Of a stretch of 64,000 bases of DNA, positions 47,025 through 58,259 are shown one piece after another. A program made the position numbers and the translations under genes. Below the pieces are notes generated by a model, which made no database searches, was not told where the DNA came from, and saw only the letters and a list, made by a program, of their open reading frames with translations. Source of the stretch: Planoprotostelium fungivorum (lineage: Eukaryota; Evosea; Variosea; Cavosteliida; Cavosteliaceae); assembly GCA_003024175.1 (NCBI GenBank), contig MDYQ01000018.1, positions 1 to 64,000 on the forward strand, written 5' to 3'. Positions within the stretch are counted from its first letter, which is position 1. Each line of letters opens with the position of its first letter.

Positions 47025-49839
47025 ATGAGCCCCCCTGATCAGATTGCAGCAAGGATGCACACTGCAAGCGCAGGGTCACGACAATCTGACCCTGCATTCT
47101 TCACATATCCACGATTTCTACTCACTCTGTGTATATTCGTTCAGTTCATATCATGCTTCTTTACAGAATACAGCGCCGATGCCAGTGAAGGTAACGACGT
47201 GAGTGGACTCCAATGTTATCCTCTCATCTGGAATGCATCGTCACCGATCTCCACATAACATCTCTGACACGTGGCCTGGCAGGTGTGGGAGCCTCTTCAC
47301 TATCTATTATACGGCAAAGGCATACAATCTTGGGAGTGGAGTAGAGAATACTCTCTCAAATCACCCCTCCTCCCATTGATCCTCTCCATCGTCGGCAAGA
47401 TCTTCCAGGTGATCATCACGATCCTCCGCGATCACCCTCTCTCGTTCGTCTCTGATGTCTTCAGACTCTGGGCATCCCAAAATTTGGAACTTTCTATCTC
47501 ATCCGTTTCACATTAGGCGTCTTTGGTAGTTACGCTCTCTATTTTTTTCACGGAGCGGTACGAAAAAAATTCGGCGAGATCGTTGGCATCACCACCCTAC
47601 TACTCGTTCTATTTAACCACACGGTCATCCTCTATCTCAATCGCCTCTCATTAGATGCCTTCATCGCCATCCTCAATCTCTTCGTCTTCTCATTTTGGAT
47701 GAACGATCAGATCTTCCTCTTGATCTTCTTGTCGGTGAGCCTTTGTGATGGAGTATAGTTCAAATATTTTTAGACGTTCACGGCATTTCTGAGGCTGAAT
47801 TATCTTCCCATCTTTGCCATCATCATGATGCATCTCATCTTTACCTTTGAAGAAAAGAAGACACCGATCAAAATCGGTGAGTTTGTCGTGATGACGAACA
47901 CATCATCTTGCATCGTCGATCGTGATGCTGACAAGATCAGTGATGATGTTGTACGCGATCGCGTCCATCATCGTGATGACCGGATTATTCTCAGCCGTAG
48001 ATACAGCTTGGTACGGCAAATTCACCTTCACCCCTCTCAATTCCTTCCTCCACAACATCCTCAGGTAACCGAATTTTCTCGGAAATCTCTCACGTCGACA
48101 GCGTGTCGGATCATTTGGGAGTCCGAAGGCCCGACAGTCCATTCATCTACATCGAGGCATTGATCAGAGAGAATAATATTCTCATTTTCATCGGTGGTAT
48201 CCTGGGTGTAACAGTGACTGTTCGCCAGCACATTTACGCTTTTCCGTACGGCGTCACCTTCTTCTATCTGCAGGTGAGAGAGTCATCAACTTCTCATGTT
48301 GATCTTGTCCTTCAGATGTTGACGAAGAGGCAAGAGAGGTACATGTACTTCCTCTATCCCATATTGTGTCTTTACACCAGCATCTTCTTCTTTTGGATCG
48401 CACAAGCTTCCTTCTACACACCACCACCCGTCGCTGTCGACAAAGAGGGTGAGTGGAATTCTCACGAAATTTCGGTCACGTGACCAAGAAAAGACGTGGA
48501 ATTGGTGACGGACGGGTTACCTCCCATAAACATCGACCCGTCTAAAATGTCGACACACAGTCACGACAGCACAATCGGTAAGAAAGTCAAGCTGACGAGA
48601 AGACACGGAGGCCTCGTGAAGGCCATCACCGCTACAAAGAACACACACTACACCATGGGTGAGTCGACTTTGGGACAAATACCGCTTATTTATCGGACCG
48701 TTCAGAGAACGGAGAGATCGTGTACAGAGAACAAAGATTCATCTTTCCGTGGAGAGCTTACGTCATCATCTCCATTCTACTCCTCTACTCTTCTTCAGGT
48801 GATGTGTCGTATTGAGATGGGAGCTCAAGTCTTGCAGGGATCAGCTCGATGTGTCACAGAGTATACCGACACAGTACGTATTACTCTTTCTTTCATCACA
48901 ATGTACGACCAACGATGAGGGATAACATGAAGTACGTAATCATCCACTCATCCATTCATCATCATCTCGTTGATCATCATCACATCATCTCTTCTCATCA
49001 TCATCTCGTTGATCATCATCACATCATCTCTTCTCATCATCATCTCGTTGATCATCTCACCATCATATCATCATCTCACCAGCACATCATCTCATCATCA
49101 CATCATCTCAATGATCTCTTTTTCCATTTCTCACACGCTTTGAATCACGATGATGAGACCTCACACTCTCACAGCTGCATGTCCACGACACCTTGGTCAT
49201 CGTGGCTCCTCCCTGCCGAATGTGAAACGTTGTACACCATCAACATCCAAGACGAGATCTTCCAGGGCTACAATCGCATCGCATTTCGCAGATTCGAGGA
49301 CAACCAGAAGACGGCGCTAGTTCCCCTCGAAATTCCGAATCGAATCTTACTCATGCCAGCCACCAAGAGCGTCCTCAATGACACACAGAAATGCGCTAAA
49401 TTGGGGTGGGCGTCTACAACCCGCCACGACTCACCCTCTCAGGTCCCTCGCCCCGAAATTATCCTTTGATAACACGCCGCTACATCAGGCACCGGTGGAC
49501 TACATCTTCATCTTTGGTGGAGAGGGTATAGACAAGAGAGCCGCGGACATCTTTCTGTCTTGCACGAACAAACCACTGCGTAACCCTACGATGGTGAGAC
49601 CAACCCACAGAGTTTGAAACTGACACGAGCAGTCGAAGAACACCTTCTATCACGAGTTGGTGTTGGGAAAATATCTGACGTCACACTACCGGCTGTTGGC
49701 TGAAGTGCAAGCGGGGGAAAACTTTTACGAGAGGTCGATGGTGGACAGAGTCATCGGGAGATGGATGTTTGAATACGAGACGGAAGAGGACAACAGAGTT
49801 ACGACACTCACTGCTTGGAAGAGACGACGTAGGGAATAA
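47025..49839 (+). CDS. Dol-P-Man-dependent mannosyltransferase, ALG9-type (GT22)
   Basis: Polytopic ER enzyme with many short introns. The strongest landmark is VWEPLHYLLYGKGIQSWEWS, which matches the first loop of ALG9 and related GT22 enzymes (WEP-HYL-YG-G-QTWE). Next come GTFYLIRFTLGVFGSYALYF, a run of membrane segments, DTAWYGKFTFTPLNSFLHNI, and KRQERYMYFLYPILCL, equivalent to the HKEERF-YP loop. The soluble C-terminal part ends in WKRRRRE. ALG9 adds mannoses to the lipid-linked N-glycan precursor in the ER lumen. ALG12 or PIGB cannot be excluded. A 240-base intron (about 48932-49171) holds a 39-base tandem repeat. Confidence 0.72.
48961..49062. repeat. 39-base tandem repeat in an intron
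   Basis: The unit beginning ATCATCTCGTTGATCATC starts at 48961, 49000 and 49039; the first two are the same and the third is partial. It lies inside the longest intron of the mannosyltransferase gene, amid degenerate ATC/CATC repeats that extend it on both sides. Confidence 0.8.
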
Positions 49840-50077
49840 AAGGTCCGAGAGATGGTTGATTTGTATGCATTGGACTGGCGAGAAGCCATGATGCAACGAT
49901 CGTAAGCACACTGTGCACCCCATTGACCAATCCCTAGATGGGTTCGCATGCCTTCTATGATGATGGGTCACAATTGATCAACAGTACCAGCGAATGAGAA
50001 TCATCTCTCATGTTCCTCTGGAAGACATAGATAATCCACGGAATGTTTAACGACTCATTATCACATGCAGAGTTTAT

Positions 50078-50460
50078 TTAATAGACAGCACCGATGGCCA
50101 CAGGTTTGGCGGGTTGAGAGAGGTCAGCACCCATCCAGTGACGCTTCAATTCCTCGAAGGAAATGGCGGAGAGAGGACCGATGTCGACTGCCATTCATAT
50201 CAGCCCGAGCCGTAAAGAATCACATTTCACCATCAGTGTGTGGGTGGGCTCCCATCATGTTCTCGATGTTCTCGGCGAAGGCAACTCTACCCTTCACCAT
50301 GTCTCCTTGATATCCATAAGTGGTGGCCCATCTCTGGAATGCGAGATCCAACTCCGCATCTGTTTCAACACGATCAGTCTCACCTTCGAACAATCGCCTT
50401 CTCACCGGAGAGAGCGGCAGCGGCGGCGAAACAGAGGACGAAGAAGATGAACACTCGCAT
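50078..50460 (-). CDS. Stand-alone secreted I29 cathepsin-propeptide inhibitor
   Basis: Three exons give about 97 residues. The signal peptide is MRVFIFFVLCFAAAAALS. The mature part has the I29 propeptide pattern: AFQRWATTYGYQ, then KGRVAFAENIENM (ERFNIN-like helix), and a tail FEELKRHWMGADLSQPAK. There is no protease domain after it. In animals such free I29 proteins (CTLA-2, crammer) inhibit papain-family cathepsins. It is divergent from the CAP-WSC-papain gene, 307 bases away, whose own product lacks a propeptide. Confidence 0.78.
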
Positions 50461-50767
50461 GTTTGTAATGGTGCCCGAAAAGAATAAATAGGTCTAAGTG
50501 GGAGTTGTCGCTGTCACCTGTCAAGATGTTTCGACCGGCCAGATTGCCTCTCAAATGGCTCGTTTGGATGCAAAACCATCAGGGAAGCTGTGGTTCAATA
50601 ACTCTCCTCCGCTCATTCAGAGGCCATAGACAAGGGTTGGCATGAATGCCTGTCCTCACGCCAGCAAACGCGAGCAAAAGCCTTGAAAAGGGCGTCAGAA
50701 GTTTCTCTAAGGTGTTTGTTTGGTTTGTGTCAGCCTGTCTCCATTCCTTCAAAAGACCACATCGAAC
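50461..50767. promoter_or_regulatory. Divergent promoter region between I29 inhibitor and papain fusion
   Basis: A gene-free 307-base interval between two start codons that point away from each other. No single promoter element is convincing. It is the natural place for shared control of inhibitor and protease. Confidence 0.5.
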
Positions 50768-53700
50768 ATGAGATCCTTGTGTGTCTTCGCCCTGTTTGCG
50801 GTCGCGGCGGCTGCTCTCTCCGGACAGGAGCAGGTGATTCATCTTCTACATCGGATCGTGATTCTAATGTCTGGTGTAGAGACAAGTGCTCGACTCCATC
50901 AACCAAGTGAGAGCTTCTGTCTACCCACCTGCTTCCCCTTCTCTCGCCCCTCTCAGCTGGGATGAAGAACTGGCAACTAGAGCCGCCGATTGGGCAGCCA
51001 AATGTGTCGTAGCTCACAACCCTTCCAATAGGTATGCATCTCTCCATCATCTCCCGCTCTCTTCACAGACTCACACGTATGATTTAGATTCTTACGCACC
51101 GAAACCTTATGGGCTACTCATGGCAATGCCGACGTCACCTTCTCCCACGTGAGCTCCCTCTCCATACCACCTCTCCCATTGACACGATCCAATCATTGAC
51201 ATTCTATACAGGCCGTCGAGGGTTGGTCCCACGAGTCCAGAGTCTTCTCCTGGAACCTTGACACCATCCGAGAGGCCAAGAACTACACCGCCATGGTATG
51301 GCAGAACACGACATCGGTCGGATGCGCCCAGCAAGATTGCGGTGGTTCCATCGGTACCATCTTCCACTGCGTCTTCGATCCGAGAGGAAACTACCCCGGT
51401 CTCATGCCTTACAGCACCACCTGCCACCCCAAGCCCGACACCAACTGTGCTCACAAGTGCGGAAGAGTCTGGGACGGCTGCACCATGCACCAATGTGCAC
51501 CATGCAACGAGCCTTTCTCTCTCGAAAGAAGGTATTCCAATTTCGGCGGGGAACATCAGCTGATGAGACGACAGGAACAAGAGAGCCGCCGATGGACAGT
51601 GCTTCACCTTGAAGGGTTGCACCAACTCAGATCCCAACGAGCCCATTCTGACTGGTGGGAACGATGACGAGTGATGACGCCACTGACACGTCATAGGAGC
51701 CAAGTACACCGACGACAAGGCCATGACCGTGGAGAAGTGCGCGCAATTTTGCATCAACAAGGGATACAGCTACGCCGGTGAGTCCATCTACAACGAGACC
51801 GTTCTGAAAGGGTGATAGGTCTCGTGAACGGTTCAACTTGCGTCTGTGACTGGAATTTTGGAGAAAACGACTCGAACCAGTGCACCAGCAAGTGCCCCGG
51901 CAACCAAGCTCAGTCCTGCGGTGGACAGAACAAGTACCTCATCTACAACGTGGAGAAATGCATTTCCCGTGAGTTTTCCGGGAGATCTCCACCACTAACG
52001 GTTCCACAGAACCAGCCTGCAAGAACAACGCTTGTCTCGCAAAGTCCGATCTGCAGTGGAGAACTGGACTCACCATCAGCAACGTCCCCGGCTGCATCAA
52101 CTACTGCGCTCAGCAGGGTTACTCTTACATGGGTATCTCCAAGGTCTGGTGTCTGTGTGCCAACAGCTACAGTGAGTCTGACATCCATAGACGCACGTTC
52201 TGAATGGAGACAGCCACGAACAAAGCTCTACCCACCGCTCGATGCAACAACTTTTGTGGTGACAACTCCACTTGCGGTAACACTGATGACTCTGTCGTCT
52301 CTGTCTACTCCACCGTCGGCTGTTCTGCCAAGGGGTGAGATCGGGAGATTTCGATGAGATGTCAATGAAATTTCAGTTACGAGTACACACCCGCCTTTGA
52401 TTGGCGTAAGAAGGGAAACGTAGTTGGAGCCGTGAGAAACCAAGCCTCTTGCGGTACCTGCTGGTCTTTCGCTTCTACTTCCGCTGTGAGTTTCAACGAA
52501 ATGAAACCCACACTGATTCTACCAGTTGGAATCTGCCTGGGCCATCAACTACAACCGAACTGCCCCCGTATTGTCCGAGCAACAGGTGGGTGTCCGTCTA
52601 CAACGAGCCACGTCTGATGGAGACAGATCACTGCCTGCTCCAAGCAGGGAGGATGTGGAGGTGGTAACAACGGTGACGCCTGGGGTTGGGTTCAGAAGAA
52701 CGGAGGACAGGCTTACAGCAACCAAGTCGATCCCTTCCAAGCCAAGGACTCTAACTCGGGCGCCAGATGTCTCACGGTGAGCCAAAGATGTCTGAAAAAT
52801 GATATTCAATTCTTTTAGACCAAGAGTGAAGTCACCATCGCACCCAATGCACCCAACACGATCGTCAGAGCGAAGGGTGAGCATCTACAACGTTGTAGAC
52901 GAGTGACGAGGAGCAGGTAGCGAGGATGCCATCGTGAAGGCCCTCGAGTACGGACCCGTCTACATGGGTATCACCCTGGCCTCTTGGTTCGGAGGGTACA
53001 GCGGTGAGGCTGTTCCCGCCAAAACGTCAGGTGACTGTTGCAGGTGGAGTGTACATCGATGACAAATGGGCCACCACCCAGGGTGAAGGAGGACACGCCA
53101 TGACCATCGTCGGTTACGGAACAGACTCAAAGACCAAGCAGGACTACTGGATCGTCAAGAAGTGAGCCACCATCTACAACGTTGTAGATTGACGTTGTCA
53201 GCCAATGGGACATCACGTTCGGTCTGAACGGTTACGTCCTCTGGGCCAGAAACAGAGCCGGAGGTACCGGAGGTATCCTTGTGAGTCGAACGTTCTGGGA
53301 AATTTCCCTGAACATTCTCAGAACAGCATCGCCCATCCCAACATCCCCGTGACACCCAAGGACAAGACCCTCTTTGGCAAGCAGGTACAGATCAGACAAG
53401 TTAGCAGTGGAAACTGTGTCACTGCCAACACTTGGTTTGACGGCGGCGAGCTCACCCTTGCTCCCTGCGCAGGAAAAGAAGGACAAGTCTTCACAGTGAG
53501 TCGTGGCGTTGTAGACAGAGGAATGACTTGTTGTAGATTGCCAACAACGGTGTTGACGAGCAGTACACCCTTGGGATTAGCACAAAGAAGGGATGGTTCA
53601 TCGATTCTTGGTACGCCAACAAGGGAGAGAGTGTGAGTCATCATCATGATGATCGTGTCACTGACGATGTCTATAGGTACACTGTGCCAGCTCTGGAACT

Positions 53701-53871
53701 GGTGACAAGTCTCGAATCACATTCATCATCAAGAGCTTGGGATCAAAGCAGTACCAGATCAATGGAGTAGGAAACTCTTACTCCTTCTCCACCAATGGAG
53801 ACGGTAAGCTCAAATTTCTGGACTATGTTGTCAGCGGCCCCACCAATGATGGGAAGTGGGTCTTGGCTTAA
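50768..53871 (+). CDS. CAP - WSC - WSC - papain-like protease fusion
   Basis: A secreted mosaic protein in about seventeen exons, roughly 740 residues. A signal peptide (MRSLCVFALFAVAAAALS) is followed by a CAP/SCP domain (LSWDEELATRAADWAAKC, ADVTFSHAVEGW, YTAMVWQNTTSVGC, DPRGNYPG). Two WSC-like carbohydrate-binding domains come next (FCINKGYSYAG, CPGNQAQSCGG; then CINYCAQQGYSYMG). The protease is a C1A papain with NQASCGTCWSFA (Gln and catalytic Cys), GGHAMTIVGYG (His) and YWIVKNQWD (Asn). A C-terminal beta-trefoil-like region follows (VQIRQVSSGNCVTANTW, ITFIIKSLGSKQYQING). No I29 propeptide precedes the papain domain. Domain identities are firm; exact exon edges are inferred. Confidence 0.85.
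53172..53189. repeat. Perfect copy of the intronic palindrome ATCTACAACGTTGTAGAT
   Basis: An 18-base perfect palindrome in an intron of the papain-fusion gene. Half-sites or near-full copies are found in introns at 3505, 45435, 45631, 45805, 45947, 51786, 52596, 52883, 53507, 56261, 56491, 59751, 59781, 59992, 60328, 61332 and 61356. Confidence 0.85.
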
Positions 53872-54912
53872 TGCAAGATGGATTGTATGTCTATGATGAT
53901 GTGAGACAACCAATAAATGATCTCTCTATTTCCAATTGCATGTTCTATGATAGGGCAAGGCAGTTCGATCCTATAGTTTGAAATCTCCAACTGGGTTGTG
54001 TGTCCACCGTAAGCTCACCAAGTCAGAAAGTGCCAAAAGCACTCCCCAAAATAAGAAGTGCAGGGATTACAACAAAATATTTGTTTGAAAGAGTTTGTAC
54101 AAAGCAGAATGGCAATGATAAAATGAGAACATATAGATTTGTGATAGGATCATGCAACCTGAAAATGATGTAAGGTTACATCAAACAACATTAAGTTCAT
54201 GTACTGTGATCAATGACTTATGATGATGTGCGTATCAGCCATTTCACCACTGGGGCAAGTTGGGGTCAGAAACCCCAGCATACATCAATCTGACTCGGAA
54301 CTGCACATCATCCACAAGTCACTTAGTCATTTCATGTCTGACTTTTCTCCTATTTTGGCATTTGCGCTTTTATGGGAAGCCTCATTATGATACAATGACA
54401 TCTCTCTTCTGTCTCTCTTCTTTGTTTATTGTTTTTTCAGACCATTTTTTACTTGATGTTCTCTTACTGTGTTAATCACAAATCAGATGATTTCATCTTC
54501 TTCAACCCCTCAAGTAAAAACACCACCATTATCATAAGGGAATATTGATGGCATCACCTCTGGATGATGTATCTTAGGTGGTTGCTCTTTTCTGAAATGA
54601 TGTGCACATCATTTTAGTTCACAATGGACAGCACACTTTGGTGGAGGTGTTTGAACTGTTAACAAGAAAAGCAAATAAAGAGATGTGACTCTGTTTTTTT
54701 TTAAACAATGTGTGTTGCATGTGCAACAGATTTTGAAATCTGGTCTAGGAGATGCACTTGAGTTGATTAAGGGTTAAGAGGATATTCCATCGTGTTGTCT
54801 GCTGATCGATCTCGTCCGAAAAATCCCGATTCTCGTTTGTAATTCTTTTTGGATTTGTGTGACGAATGAGCCATTACAGAACGAAAATTCAGAAACGCTC
54901 CCGCACGCCAAC
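53872..54912. other. Gene-free, A/T-rich stretch of about 1 kb
   Basis: After a polyadenylation-type AATAAA near 53914 the sequence becomes clearly richer in A and T than the rest of the window, with only short frames. No tRNA, transposon end or conserved protein is apparent. It may be a long untranslated region, a non-coding RNA gene or a decayed insertion. It is the longest stretch without a gene in the window. Confidence 0.6.
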
Positions 54913-57268
54913 ATGCAACACAAGAGAGGCTCGAGAGACTTACAAGGTGAGTTATCCTCTCACAAAACCTTAGATCTCACACTCCATTAGACAACTTTGC
55001 ACCGGATAGTCCATCCATCCAAAAGTTCTTAGACAAACCGTCGCCCTCTACCTCTACCTACAAGAGAGATATCCTTTCTTATCGTTCAAATTTTCAGTCA
55101 TCTTTCCATCGGATGACGTCATGTCGCATAGCCCTTATTATTCCCTTGACTCTTTTCACCTCTAAACAGTCGTATCTTCGTGAATCGTGATTTGAGGCTG
55201 GACAAGATCAAATGGATCGGATGTGAGAATCCATCCTCTGGATGAAACTCACCCTCACAGTTGACATGGATTACACGTTGGCCTCTTACAACTCCCCCGC
55301 CTACGAGAGTCTGACCTACGATCTCATCACGGAGCAGCTAATCAAGATGGGTTATCCACACCAGCTGTCTTCCATGTCTTACGACCCAGAATTCCCCGTC
55401 AGGTGCGTCCCCCATTCCATTTCCATCTCATCTTCATCTGTGATCGACAACATAATCCTCACGTCTTACAGAGGAATCTATTTCGATAAAGTCTTGGGTC
55501 ACCTCATCAAGGTAATGATCCATCCCACCATGATGGAGTGCATCGTCTGAATGAATTAAATAGGTTGATTCCTTTGGAAGTATCGTTCGATGCCTTCATG
55601 GGAGGCGAACACTGACCAAGCAAGAGATATCCGAACTATACCCTTCTTTCACCGTTCCCACCCAAGACATTGAAAAACGGTAATCTCTCTTCCATCTCAT
55701 CACTGCATCATGATCTCACATCATCTGTGATCATCTGTGATCATCTTCGCCACACGACAAGATTCCCTTATTCTTGCGTAGTTACTGGCCATTACCCACT
55801 TTGTTCAACCTCCCCGAAGCTTGTCTATATGCCAACTTGATCGACTATTTTTTCAATCGAGACGAGAAACGCCTATTGAGACAGTCCAGAGAGGACGTTT
55901 CCTTCGAGGGTGAAGAGACAGCGAAGAAATCTGCATCTGATGGATCTGATAGGATCTGGTCCCACCATCACGAATTTGTTCCAGGACGTCAGATTGGCCA
56001 TGGACCACGTTCACCTCACCGGTTTACTCAAGGAGAGGACACTGGCTGACAAGGAAAAGTGATGGAATCTTCAGTCGATTTTCGAAGAAAATTCTGACGT
56101 AAGACAGGTACATCAAGAGGACACCCGACACTGCCGTTCTGCTCGATCGCCTGCAGAAGGCGGGAATCAAGGCTTTTCTTCTGACCAATTCTGAATTCTA
56201 TTACACTCACGCCGTCATGTCTTATCTGCTGGAGGGACACGGTGACGGAGTGAGAATCTCGTTGTAGATCGTCTCATTCTGATGAAACGACAGGTGTCGC
56301 TCAACAAATCGTGGAGAGATTTCTTCAGTGAGTGATTGTGATCACCTATCGATCGATATTAACCTGTACAGCTGTCATCATTGTGAGCGCGGGAAAACCG
56401 AGTTTCTTCTCGCAGGGTACCACTCTTCGTGAAGTCGACATCATAACGGGAAATCTCATGGTAAATCTCGATGAAAATTCGTTTTTAACCTCGTTGTAGA
56501 TTTCGAAGATCGAGAAATTCAACCAGGGCCACGTGTACCAGGGTGGATCAATTGGTTTATTCAACAGCCTCACGGGCATCAAGGGCAACGAAGGTGAGAT
56601 GAAATCTCGATGAAATCTCACCGAAGTATCAGTCTTGTACGTCGGTGACCACATCTACGCCGACATCATAAAATCGAAGAAAATCCACGCTTGGAGGACA
56701 CTCCTCGTCATCCCCGAATTAGAGAAGGAGCTCAACGTGTGGGTGCGTACAGTACGTATCCATATCTCCACTCACCCTGTCTCAGCAAGAGTGTACCGCA
56801 CTCGTCCAACAATTGAGAAAGTTGGAATGGATGAAAGCAGAAGTCTTCCGTAATCTCACATCAGAAGACACGCAACCCCCCGTGAGACACGTTCGAGTAA
56901 AGACGGGACGCTGACAGCGTCACAGGACACGACAGACATCAGGAAGCACAAGAAGGTCGTCGTAGAGAGGATCGATCACTCGTACAACTCTTACTTTGGA
57001 TCTCTCTTCTCGAGCGGATCGAAGAACACTTGGTTCGCCAGCCAAGTCATGAGATACGCCGATCTGTACTCATGTGAGAGTCATTCGTATCATTTTGTCG
57101 AGATGGTCCGATATCTTGTGAAATGATGGTATCACGATTCTACGTCTACAACGTGCCCGGTCGTAACTGATGATGAACAGACGACTACCTCAACCTGTTG
57201 AACTATCCTCTCTTCTATCACTTCACGGCACAGTATCAGAACATGCCACACGTCCAAGAGGAGAAATA
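54913..57268 (+). CDS. Cytosolic IMP/GMP 5'-nucleotidase, cN-II family
   Basis: About fifteen exons. The HAD motif I DMDYT is in [20 protein letters not shown]; conserved cN-II stretches follow: [69 protein letters not shown]-like motif [26 protein letters not shown] (motif IV), [14 protein letters not shown] and [12 protein letters not shown]. It hydrolyses IMP and GMP and sets purine nucleotide pools. It lacks the long acidic tail of the human enzyme and ends HVQEEK. Confidence 0.87.
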
Positions 57269-57368
57269 AAGACGTTCTAGTATATACAGTTCTTTTATAC
57301 TTCTACCGAAGACATCGTCAGAAGCTCTTTCTTCAGAGGTGACCGATAGAACAAACTGTCGGTCGTCC

Positions 57369-57926
57369 TCATGCACTGTCTCCCGCGATCTTCGAGTGTG
57401 CCGCTTGGAATCTCTCGACATGTTCGTCTGAAATGAAGAGGGAGTAATCGATGGCGGCCAGGAATCGTCTTTCCCATGCGGACAGATCGTCTTTGGGAAT
57501 GTTGGTGACTTCCGATACGATGGCACTGTCTATCCCCCAGTCCTCCCAGAACTTGATGGTGACCATTGCTGATGTGAGGAGGAGGCGAAAGAGACTGGAA
57601 GCGGGGATGGAGCCCTCCCTCTTGATGAAGCGATCGGTGTAAATGAGAGTGGGGAGGAGGAGATGTTTCTTGTAGCGGTAGCCCATCAGACCGACGAGGT
57701 CTTTGATGCAATCGAAGTACTCTCTGAGGAGTCGATGCTCGAGTTTTCCTCCCTCGACCCAGCTGTCGATGGCTGAGTATGTCGTCTGTCTCCTTCTCTT
57801 CTTCTCCAGGTGTCTCGCGTTGATGATGTGCTTGGGAAGTCTATGATTGCTGGACTTCCTCTTCCTGCCGACCTGAGGCGGAGTGTCTGTGGGGAAGGTG
57901 ATGTCTTGTGTCTCTCTTGTGTTCAT
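57369..57926 (-). CDS. PHO80-like cyclin
   Basis: Single long exon with a basic head (GRKRKSSNHRLPKHI, EKKRRRQTT). A cyclin box of the PHO80/cyclin U-Y kind follows: KKHLLLPTLIYTDRFIKR, SSLFRLLLTSAMVTIKFWED, IPKDDLSAWERRFLAAIDY. Such cyclins pair with Pho85/CDK5-type kinases. The start MNTRETQD is chosen. An upstream exon ending before an intron at about 57978-58012 (frame FSRRRRPK) may add residues. Convergent with the 5'-nucleotidase, 100 bases apart. Confidence 0.75.
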   Translation of the reverse strand: MNTRETQDITFPTDTPPQVGRKRKSSNHRLPKHIINARHLEKKRRRQTTYSAIDSWVEGGKLEHRLLREYFDCIKDLVGLMGYRYKKHLLLPTLIYTDRFIKREGSIPASSLFRLLLTSAMVTIKFWEDWGIDSAIVSEVTNIPKDDLSAWERRFLAAIDYSLFISDEHVERFQAAHSKIAGDSA

Positions 57927-58259
57927 TCTGTCGTGGCGTGAGTGTCTGATCTTCAGAAGAGGCAACTCGAGTGCCTGCACCAGGAGGAGGGTGTCAAATC
58001 GAACTCACTTTTGGACGTCTGCGTCTGCTGAACCCTTCCAGTGTGTGGATGTCTCGGAAGATGCAAACTGGAAATGGAAAGACCAATTGGGCTCGGATGC
58101 TGTCTTCCCTTCGCCTTTGCTTCTCTGTGAAATTTACGATCCCTGTTCACCAGTGCTGCGGAGCGCGACGTCAGGTTCGCACGACAACCTTTAGAGGAAT
58201 CTCATAGATCCTGTGGATCTGGGGAAGACAAATATCACTCAGTCGTATCTCGACAGGCT

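Noticed and set aside
53872-54912. tRNA or transposon inside the gene-free block.
   Set aside because: No cloverleaf, terminal repeat or transposase-like frame could be seen.
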